Shown here in pieces: positions 30,519-39,800 of a DNA stretch of 64,000 bases. Position 1 is the first letter of the stretch. Each line of letters starts with the position of its first letter. The stretch is taken from positions 1-64,000 of IMG/VR virus record IMGVR_UViG_3300022723_000184; one strand, 5' to 3'. Below the pieces are notes generated by a model that saw only the letters and a list, made by a program, of their open reading frames with translations, ran no database searches and was not told the origin of the DNA. The DNA comes from a virus. The position numbers were made by a program, and so were the translations under genes.

Positions 30519-31770
30519 AAGCGTCGACCAGCTCGCGGCCGAATACAAGGAAGCCGGTTGGGACTGCCTCCCGGACATCGTCGATCAGATGTTCGAGGAT
30601 TGCCTGGTGCCCGCCGTCGACATCAAGCAGGCTGCGGCCGACGTCTTCACCTCGGTGCCCTGCGGCTACTATTATGCCCCCGCCGACAACCTGGCCGCGG
30701 TCCATGCCCCCGAGGGTGCGACCCGGCAGGACGTGGCCCTGTGCAAGGCGGCCATCGACCGGGCGGGGTACGTCGACTTCCCGGGGACCCTGGACAACGA
30801 ACAGCTGATCGGCGGGGCCTGGGTGAAGGTCGCCTACTCGCCGACCGTCAACCGGGCGGCCACCTACCTCAACTTCCTGCCCGGCAAGTACCCCGGCGGC
30901 ATCCCCAACCTCCCGGGCCCGATCAGCTCGATGTTGACCACCGGGCTGCTGGGCGCCGGCCTCGGCTACGGTGCCGGTTGGCTCGGCGAGAAGCTGATGC
31001 CCGGGCGGTGGGAGCGGGGCAAGCTCCGCAAGACGCTGGCCGCCTTGGGCGGTCTGGCCGGTGCGGTGCCCGGTGCGGCGTGGGCCGGGTTCAACGTGGC
31101 CGCGGGCAAGCCCTGGTACTCCAGTGAGCTGTTGCAGGCCCTGCCCCGGCACCCGACCACCGGCAAGCCGATCGAGGTGCCGCTCCACAGCTTCGACCCG
31201 GACCAGCGAGCCCGGTACGAGCAGCAGGCCTTCGAGCAGGCCGGCAAGCAGGGCAGCTACTACGGCCGGCTGGCCGACGAACTGCCCGGGGAGCTGGGCA
31301 AGCAGTACAAAGCGGCCATCGAGAAGGTCGCCCGCGATTGGGGCGCCGAGGCCCGTGCCTTGACCGGCGAGGAAGCCTTCCTGGTCAAGCACGCATTCGG
31401 CCCCGACACGTTCGGCCCTAACCTCTACCAACCCAAGCGGCCCAAGGGCCCGCTGGACGTGGACGTCGACGCCCTGGGCAACGTGCTGTGGGAGGTGGGC
31501 GCCAAGCCCCAGGAGGCGGCCATGACCATGGGCGCCCTGCACGCGGCTCAGCAGATGCCCGGCGGCACGAGCGAGCCGGGGTGGGTGACGCCCAAGCAGA
31601 TGGCCCACCTGGCGGCAAACATGGGCGCGGGCTACGTTTCGGGTGCGTTGGTCGGCTCGGCCCTCGGCCTGCTGACCGGGATGCCCAGGAGCACACAGCA
31701 GACGCTCAAGAACACGGGCATGTACATGGGCATCGTCAACTCGGTAGTGCCCAGGCTGTTCGGGCAGTAG
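30502..31770 (+). CDS. Virion-like protein with glycine-zipper segments
   Basis: 422 aa from the GTG at 30502. A polar N-terminal domain (1-140) is followed by two hydrophobic Gly/Ala-rich segments (about 140-165, LLGAGLGYGAGWLG; about 180-205, LGGLAGAVPGAAWAGF), a helical charged region (220-320), and a final hydrophobic segment (380-405). Not recognised by family. Lies upstream of the RNAP genes with other proteins of similar composition, so it may be packaged in the particle. Confidence 0.7.
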   Translation: MTQALKSVDQLAAEYKEAGWDCLPDIVDQMFEDCLVPAVDIKQAAADVFTSVPCGYYYAPADNLAAVHAPEGATRQDVALCKAAIDRAGYVDFPGTLDNEQLIGGAWVKVAYSPTVNRAATYLNFLPGKYPGGIPNLPGPISSMLTTGLLGAGLGYGAGWLGEKLMPGRWERGKLRKTLAALGGLAGAVPGAAWAGFNVAAGKPWYSSELLQALPRHPTTGKPIEVPLHSFDPDQRARYEQQAFEQAGKQGSYYGRLADELPGELGKQYKAAIEKVARDWGAEARALTGEEAFLVKHAFGPDTFGPNLYQPKRPKGPLDVDVDALGNVLWEVGAKPQEAAMTMGALHAAQQMPGGTSEPGWVTPKQMAHLAANMGAGYVSGALVGSALGLLTGMPRSTQQTLKNTGMYMGIVNSVVPRLFGQ

Positions 31771-31799
31771 AATGTGCTGAACCCGAGGGAGACACACGT

Positions 31800-32183
31800 A
31801 TGAGCACAGCGTCCGTCCCGATCATCGGTGACAACTCCGTGGTCAAGTTCCAGGGCTACCGCTGGTGGGCGGAGCGGGGCATGATCCACTGGGAGAACAT
31901 GAACACGGGGGACTACGGTTCCCAGTCGGTGCGGGTGACGCTTCAACGTCTCCGCGGCCTGAACGACATGGTGAAGAACTCGCTGGACGACGTGAACAAG
32001 TCCGGCCAGAAGCTCTTCTACCACGACGAGGTCGAGGAGCATCAGCGGTACATCGAGTCGATGACCGAGCTGGTTAAGATGGCCCAGGCCCAGGGCACGC
32101 CCGGCGACTCCGGCGTCGCTCGTGACGCCAGACGCCGCCGCAAGAAGACGGTGGTCATGCCCGGGACCCGGGCCAAGTTCTAG
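31800..32183 (+). CDS. Hypothetical protein
   Basis: 127 aa. The ATG at 31800 is preceded by GAGGGAG, and a TAGAAT box sits at about 31769. The first 60 residues look beta-rich (KFQGYRWWAERGMIHWEN), followed by a helix (LKGLNDMV type) and a basic tail. Not recognised. Confidence 0.6.
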   Translation: MSTASVPIIGDNSVVKFQGYRWWAERGMIHWENMNTGDYGSQSVRVTLQRLRGLNDMVKNSLDDVNKSGQKLFYHDEVEEHQRYIESMTELVKMAQAQGTPGDSGVARDARRRRKKTVVMPGTRAKF

Positions 32184-32194
32184 GAGAAGCACGG

Positions 32195-32593
32195 ATGCTC
32201 ACTGACCGCCAGAACTTCAAGCTCGCCTTCATGTCCCGCTGCATCGAGGACGGCATCACGACGCCGGCCGAGATCCATGAGCGGGTGAAGCGGGCGATCG
32301 ACGAGCTGAACAACGGCCCGGAGAAGCAGGCCCTGGTCGGCGAGGTCCTGGACTTCGCCGGCCGCCTCGGCGGCATGGCCTTGCCTATCGCCTTCGCGGC
32401 GCCCCCGGTCCTCGGGGCCGGTGCCGGGTACCTGGCGGCCAGGGCCACGGATGTGGATGACGCGGACATCGAAGAGGTCAAGCGTCAGGAACTGATCGAC
32501 GAACTGCGTCGCCAGACCGCAAAGGCCCGGCGACGCCACGCGGTAAAGGATTACCGCCAAACCGTTGCGCCATTCGGGAGGGCGGCAGGTTAA
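32195..32593 (+). CDS. Hypothetical protein with one glycine-rich hydrophobic segment
   Basis: 132 aa. Helical N-terminus, then GRLGGMALPIAFAAPPVLGAG (about 57-80), which may insert in membrane, and a charged helix ending in basic residues. Similar in style to the other glycine-zipper proteins of the window. Confidence 0.6.
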   Translation: MLTDRQNFKLAFMSRCIEDGITTPAEIHERVKRAIDELNNGPEKQALVGEVLDFAGRLGGMALPIAFAAPPVLGAGAGYLAARATDVDDADIEEVKRQELIDELRRQTAKARRRHAVKDYRQTVAPFGRAAG

Positions 32594-32604
32594 GGTGGTA
32601 ACCG

Positions 32605-33060
32605 ATGTCAGAGGGATCGAGTCTCGTCCGGTTCATGAACGAGCGGGGCGAGCAGGACGACAGAGGGAAGTACTTTTGGAGCAGGGCGAGCATCGACGGC
32701 GCCCCGTTCCGTGGCCACTCGCCCCCGATGCTCCGCGACGAGGAGTACGAAAATCGGGTCGTCAGGGTCGGAGATCCGAAGGTCCGGATCTTCAACATCA
32801 ACGACGCTGACGAGCGGCGAGAGTACCAGGGAATCCTGGCCAAGGTCGTCAACGGCGGCTGGGGTCAGGTCCTCCACGTGGACCGGCAGTTCGACTCCGA
32901 ACAGCGGGTCTGGCTGGTTTACCTGGAGTGGGTCGAATGGTTCATGGAAGACGGCAGCCCCGATGCTGCCCAGGCTCAAAGGACGGAGCCCACGAATGGA
33001 CAACAACAAGTCAAAATGCCACCACCTGGCCTCCTCCCTGGCCAAACAGGCCAGCCCTGA
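32605..33060 (+). CDS. Hypothetical protein
   Basis: 151 aa. Contains a beta-rich core (ENRVVRVGDPKVRIFNI... QVLHVDRQFDSEQRVWLVYLEWV). The C-terminal 25 residues are Pro/Gln-rich and overlap the next gene by 65 nt. Not recognised. Confidence 0.6.
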   Translation: MSEGSSLVRFMNERGEQDDRGKYFWSRASIDGAPFRGHSPPMLRDEEYENRVVRVGDPKVRIFNINDADERREYQGILAKVVNGGWGQVLHVDRQFDSEQRVWLVYLEWVEWFMEDGSPDAAQAQRTEPTNGQQQVKMPPPGLLPGQTGQP

Positions 33061-33790
33061 CCAGCGGGTTCTGCGGGCCTCGGCCGCCAAGGATCTCCAA
33101 AACATCCTCTTGACCGGCCTGGGCATCGGTGCTGGCGCCCGCGGTCTCTACGGCCTCTACAACCTCGCCCAGCGGTCCGGCCGCGGTCCCGAGCAGCCCA
33201 GGACCCCTGGCCCCTTGGTCCTCGACTATCCGATCCCGACCCGGGAAGAGGAAGACGAGCTGCGGCCCAAGCTGGCGGCGGACGACGAGAGCTTCTGGGA
33301 CTCGCAGAGCAAGACCGGGATCCCCTGGTACCTGCCCGGCGGTCTGGCGGCGGGGGCCGGCGGCGTGTACGGCGGCTGGAAGCTGATGGACATGATCCTC
33401 GACCGCCGCCGCAACCAGGAGCAGGAGGACGACCTGGAGCAGGCCCGTGCCGAGTTTCGGGCGGCTCTGACGGGTGGCGGCCCCAAGCTGGCGTCGGACG
33501 GCGGCAACACGCTGGGCCACGACCTGGACCGGCTCTACGACATGCTCCAGGAGAAGCAGGCCGAGTTCGAGAAGACCTCGTCGAGCGCCGTGGGCGATAT
33601 CTGGGGCAAGATCAAGGGCGGCTACGGGGTGTACAGCGGTCTGACCAGTCTGGCGGCCGGGCTCTGGATGTACAATCGAGCCAAGAAGATGCAGCGACGC
33701 ACGCTGCTCGAAAAGGCCAAGAAGGAGCGGGAGCGTCAGCGGTTCGAGCGACGTCCCCCTGCGATCGAGGCACTGCCCACCCCCGCGTGA
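32996..33790 (+). CDS. Membrane-associated virion-like protein
   Basis: 264 aa from the ATG at 32996. Three hydrophobic Gly-rich stretches (LLTGLGIGAGARGLYGLYNL; PGGLAAGAGGVYGGW; GGYGVYSGLTSLAAGLWMY) alternate with long charged helices. It ends 18 nt before the RNAP beta gene, so it is very likely co-transcribed with it. Confidence 0.65.
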   Translation: MDNNKSKCHHLASSLAKQASPDQRVLRASAAKDLQNILLTGLGIGAGARGLYGLYNLAQRSGRGPEQPRTPGPLVLDYPIPTREEEDELRPKLAADDESFWDSQSKTGIPWYLPGGLAAGAGGVYGGWKLMDMILDRRRNQEQEDDLEQARAEFRAALTGGGPKLASDGGNTLGHDLDRLYDMLQEKQAEFEKTSSSAVGDIWGKIKGGYGVYSGLTSLAAGLWMYNRAKKMQRRTLLEKAKKERERQRFERRPPAIEALPTPA

Positions 33791-33808
33791 GGCGTATAAG
33801 GGGCGAGC

Positions 33809-36800
33809 GTGACGACCATCTCGAACAACCTGTTCGACCAGGACCCTGCCAACTCGATCCTCCCGGATCCGAGTTTTCCACAGCCCGTCCCCAAACCGGC
33901 TCCTCAGGAGGAAGAGCCGGAAATGCGGCGTTTTGGCGACCCGATTGCCACACGCCGCGCCATTTACGACAGGGTTTTCCAGGCGGCCCAGGAGATGGAG
34001 CCGGTCGTGGGCCAGACCCACACGCTGCGACTGTCCAACCTCAACTGGGCGGATCCCGAGGAATACTCCAAGCGGAAGCGGAAGGAAGCGATCCTCTCCG
34101 GCCAGACGCTTGGTCGCCGTCTTCGCGGGACCTGGGAGTTGGTCAACAACGAGACCGGTGAGGTCCAGGACCGCACGGACAAGACGGTCGCTCGCATCCC
34201 TTACGTGACGGGCAGCGGGACGTTCGTCCACCGGGGCAACGAGTACGCGATCAAGAACCAGCAGCGGCTGCGGGCCGGCGTGTTTACCCGGGTCAAGGAC
34301 AACGGGGAGGTCGAGGCCCACGCCAACATCCTCCGCGGCGGCCCGAGCCACCGGTACTTCCTGGACCCGGCCAAGGGTGTGTTCTACATGCGCCTCGGCC
34401 AGGCCAAGATCCCAATGATGCCCCTGCTCAAGGCGATGGGTGCGACCGACGCCCAGCTGCGTGAGGCTTGGGGCCCGGAGATCCACGCCGCCAACTACGG
34501 GGCCAACGACGCCAGCGCCCTGGTCAAGCTCAAGGAGAAGATCCTCAAGGACCGCTCGGCGAAGCAGGAGGAACTGGTCTCGGCCTTCAACCAGATGGAG
34601 CTGGACCCGGAGGTCACGCAGCGGACGCTGGGCCAGCCGTACGAGAACATGGGCCTCGACACGCTGCTCGACACGTCCAAGAAGCTGCTGGCGGTCAGCC
34701 GGCAGGAGGCAGACGTCGACGACCGCGACCACCTGGCCTACCAGACGTTCCTGGGTCCCGAGGATCTGCTCGCCGAGCGGATCCGCAAGGACCGGGGCGG
34801 CGTCCGCCGCAAGCTGCTGTGGAAGCTGGCCCGAGAGGGCAACCTGAGCAAGTTGCCGGCCGCCGTGCTCCAGGACCAGGTGGACAGCGCCCTGCTCGAA
34901 TCGGGCCTGGGTCAGGCCCTCGAAGAGATCAACCCGGCCGAGGTCTTCGACAAGCAGACCCAGATCAGCCGGATGGGTGAGGGCGGCATCCCGTCGCTGC
35001 AGGCGGTGCCCGACGAGGCCCGCGGCGTACAGCCCAGCCACATGGGCTTCATGGACCCGCTGCGCACCCCCGAGTGTTACGACGAGCAGACGGAGGTCAT
35101 GACGAAGCAGGGATGGAAACCGTGGCCTTCCGTTACCGAGAGTGATGAGTTCGCTTGTCTGGTGGACGGTCGTCTGGAGTTTCATCTCGCAGACAAACTG
35201 GTGTCGTACCGGTACGTCGGGCAGATGTGTGGCGCGAAGACAGCCTTGGTCGACTACCTGGTCACGCCGGACCACCGCATGTACGTTCGCCGCGGTTACG
35301 ATACACCTCACTGGCGGATCGAGACGGCGAACGAGACGCATGAGGCTCATGTTCGGATTTTGAAATGCGGCGGCCACTCGCCTTACGTCGGGATGGCGTT
35401 CGATCCCGGTCTACCTGTCTTTGAGTCGCGGTCGAACAACAGCAAGGCGATCGACCTGGCGACCACGGACCCGTGCGACTGGGCGGAGTTTGTCGGGTGG
35501 TACCTGTCGGAAGGCAACTTGGCTGTTTCCGAGTCTAGACAGTCTTATAAGGTCATGATCACTCAGAGCCCGGAAGCGAACCCGGAGAACCATACCCGGA
35601 TCCGGGACTTGTTGGATCGTCTACCGTTCGACTGGTCTTTCTGTAACCACGAGAAAGCATTTGTCGTGAGCCGCCGCCACCTTTATGAGTGGGCCAAACC
35701 GCTAGGAAAGTGTGACGACAAATTCATTCCCGCTCGTTGCTTCGATTGGCCCGAGGAAGCTCGTCGATCGTTGTTGGAGGGTCTGTTACTGGGCGACGGC
35801 CGTAAGGCAGTTAAAGGCGGCAGAGTGGGCCGGCCCACACAGTACTGTTCGACTAGCCGCAGGCTGGCTTATGACGTTCAGAGGCTGTTGTTCACCCTTG
35901 GTGTCTCGTCCCGGGTGGTATTCGAGCCGGACGAACGGGAGGATCACTATCTCGGATGCTGGGTCGTGCATATCCACGCGAGAACGCAGCGGCGAGTTGG
36001 TCGTGCTCATGCAGCTAAAGAAAGCGATTTCCACCTGGAGAGTTACGACGGTCATGTCTACTGCGCTTCTGTTCCTGGTGGGCTTTTGTACGTGCGTCGC
36101 AACGAGAGCTGCGGCATTTGGTGCGGCAACAGCTTCCGGGTCGGTGTCGACGTGCACCTGGCCCGCAATGCCCGCAAGGGGCGTGACGGCAAGCTCTACG
36201 CCCAGTTCCGTGACGCCCGGTCGGGCAAGGACGTGTGGCGCACGCCGCAGGACGTCGCCGACCTGGCCGTGGCGTTCCCCGGCTCCATGAAGTCGGAGGC
36301 CAGGCGGGTGCCGGCCATGAAGAACGGCCGGATCCGGTGGGTGCCCAAGGAGAAGGTTGACCTGGTGCTCAGCACCTTCGAGAACGCCTTCAGCCCGTTG
36401 GGCAACATGGTCCCGCTCAAGAGCATGGTGAAGGGCCAGCGGGTGGCGATGGCCAGCCGGATGAGCGTAACGGGTGACGCCTGGGTTGTAGTGCTGCGAA
36501 AATCTGGTGACGCCTATTACGGCCCGATACGAGATTACGTGTGGAGGAAAGGCGACAAGTCTCCGTCTATCGATAAGGTTACGCACCGGCTGGTGTGGAA
36601 ACCGGTGCGAGCTAAGCTAGTACACCGGAACACGAAACGTCTTATGCGGGTGACGGTTGATAGCGGTAGGAGCTTTGTTGCTACTGAGGATCACAGTTGC
36701 GTTACGCTAGGTAAATCTGGACGTCTTGAAAAGATTAAAACCGGTGATTTATCTAAAGGCCTACCCGTTCCTTATGCCGCGACGCTTGATTGCCCCGAGA

Positions 36801-39800
36801 CGTACCAGAAAACGTGGAATGTGCCGAACGGAAACAAGCACAACGCCCATCCGGGTGTCGCGTTTCCGTTAACACGGGATGTAGGCTGGTTTTTGGGGTT
36901 GTACGTTGCCGAGGGTTACGGGGTCGGCAAAGATGCTCGCGCTGTGGCGCTTGCTAACATCTCTCCCGAAGTGCAGACCAGGGTTTGCCGGTTTATGGCT
37001 GACATTGGTTTGTGCGTGAAGCCGTCTTCCGGCAGCGACGGGGTGAACGACCGGGTTGTTATCAACTGGCTGCAGTTATACAGAAAGTTGCGAGAGGATT
37101 TCGGGGACGGGGCTTATAACAAAAGGCTTCCCGCCTGGGTGCATTTTTCGCCGAAAGCGTTCCGGGAAGGTCTGTTGTCGGGATACATGGCTGGCGATGG
37201 GATCGTATCGAAACCAGTAGCCCGTTCAACAACAACCGGCGGCGGCAGCCGCAGCCTGGACCTGGTCAACGGGTTGACGCTTCTTTGTGCGTCACTCGGT
37301 ATTTCAACGTCTGTGTCCTCGCCCTGGGTTAATACCGGCCCGGGAGGATCCCGGGTGCAACAACACAAGTTCACGATACGTAAAGAGCACCAACATCTAC
37401 TCCCCGTGATCGGCCACCCGGAAAAAGACAAAAAAATGCAACGGTCGTCGTGGTCGGGCAAGCGGTCTTACGACTGGATACCGATTTTCGACGACCTTAG
37501 ACCTATGTTTAATCGGCGAACGCAGCGTCGCGACAACCGCCGCCGGCGGCTGGATAACCGTTATATGGGTCGCTTGGATCGCCGCGACGTAATCGACTTA
37601 TTTGGGGATGACGCGGAGTGGGCTACCAGGGGTTGGTCGTCGTCGTCTGTCTGGTGGGATCGGGTGAAGCGGGTGGACGAAGTCAGTTCGGACCATGAAT
37701 TCGTTTATGACCTTGACATGGAAGACAACGTGTTCCTGGCCAACGGCGTGTTTGTGCACAATACAACGCAGGCCCTGCCCGTGGCTAACCCCGAGGCGCC
37801 ACTCGTCCAGTCGGCGGTTCCCGGCAGCGGCGGGGCAATCAGCTTCGAGGACGAGTACGGATCGCACATGGGTGCGGTGCGTGCCGATCAGCCCGGTCGC
37901 GTGGTGGCGGTCACCGACGACGAGATCACCGTGCAGTACGCCGACAACAGCCGGGCGAACATCGAGCTGTACAACAACCATCCGTACAACCGTAAGAGCG
38001 TGACCGGTGACACCGAGATTCTGATCCGCAGAAGGGCGGAATCTGGGCGGTCGAGGCAAGGGCTTTACATCTGGCGAGGCCCGATTCGCGAGTATCAGTG
38101 GCGAGACGACGACTACGTCCTTTCGGTGTGTCCGAAAACGAAGCAGTCTGCGTGGAAGAAGGTCATCGCGAAAACGGCTCATCCCAACGACAAACGTCTG
38201 TTGCGGGTGAAGACAGCGTCCGGCCGTCATGTTGTGGTGACCGAAGACCACAGCCTGGTGACGATGGGTAGCGATGGAACACTCGTGCCTATCTATCCGG
38301 ACGATTGCCAGGTCGGCAAGACACGGTTGCCTGTGGCTAAGATCCCCGAAATGGTCTCGTCGAAGACGTATCCGGGCAAGTCTCGTAACGACGGTCGCGT
38401 GGTCGGCCTATACCTTGCGGAAGGGCACTGCCCGCCCAGTCAGCCAAACCTGGTGACGATTTCGGTTGAGCCGGACGATCGGGCAGAGACGGTACTGGCT
38501 TTGTTGAGAACCGTTTCGGAGGGCTACGAGCCGTTCCGAAACGGCGGTACCGTTTGTATGACGGCGCCGAAACTGGTCAAGAGGTTGGTGAAACAGTTCG
38601 GACACCGGTCACACAACAAGAAGATCCCGTCGCGATTCCTTCGGTACCCAGCCGAGTTCCGAGAAGGACTGGTCGAAGGGTACATGGGTGGCGACGGTTG
38701 CTTTTGGAAGGACGGAAACGGCGGGACTAATTTGGAGGCGACCAGTGTTTCGCGGGAGCTTCGGGACAACCTCGTCGACCTGCTGCTGTCGTTGGACGTG
38801 TTCACGACGCTGAAGACGTCGCCAAGGAAAAAGTACAAGGATGCGTGGCGGGACGGGTATCGCTTCCGCGTCTTGTCCGGGGAGCTACACAAGCTGCCCC
38901 GATGGTTCGTGTACGACGATCGAGAGGAACGGTTGAACGAATCCATCGATTCGCAGTACCGAGCTTCCGTGTACGAGATGGTTCCGGTCCCCGATAAAGA
39001 AGCCAGGACGCTCGTCTATGCCGGCTTCGACAAGACGCCGCTGCAAGGAAAAGTTGCCAAGCACAGGCTGGCCGGATCCAAAAGCGTGTTCGGCAAGTGG
39101 GGTGTCTCTGACGTCATGTGGGATGAGATCGTGGCGATCGAATCGGCGGACCACGAAGAGGAGGTCTACGACCTTTCCGTGCAAGACTCGGAGATGTTCG
39201 CTGTTTGTCACGGCCTGGTCGTACACAACACATACATCCATCAGACGCCGACGGTCCGGCCTGGCCAGTCCTTCAAGGCCGGAGACCTGCTTGCCCGGTC
39301 GAACTACACCAACGACCAGGGCGCGACGGCCCTGGGCGTCAACGCCCGCGTTGCTTACGTGCCGTGGGGCGGCAAGAACTTTGAAGACGCCATCGTGATC
39401 TCGGACTCCATGGCCAAGCGGTTGAGTTCCGAGCACATGTACCAGCACGACCTTGAGATCAGCGCCCGGACCCGCACTGGCAAGAACACCTACCTCTCGC
39501 TGTTCCCCGGCAAGTACGACAAGAAGACCCTGGAAAACATGGACGCTGACGGCGTCGTCAAACCAGGCACAGTCGTGCAACACGGGGATCCGCTAATCCT
39601 GGCTGCCGAAGAGCGGAGCCGGGCGCTGAACAAGGTTCACAAGAAGCGTCAGCCTGGCTTCCAAGACAACAGCATCACGTGGAAGCATCACGACGAAGGC
39701 GTGGTGACCGATGTGGTGAAGACCAAGAACGGCCCGGTCGTCTTGGTCAAGGGCCGGCAGGAGATGAAGGTCGGCGACAAGATGTGTTACGACCCGGAGA

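Noticed and set aside
33011-35377. 788-codon open frame on the - strand opposite RNAP beta
   Set aside because: It is the antisense shadow of a GC-rich coding region. Its composition (Arg/Val/Gln-rich) is atypical, it lacks any motif, and beta landmarks are clear on the + strand.
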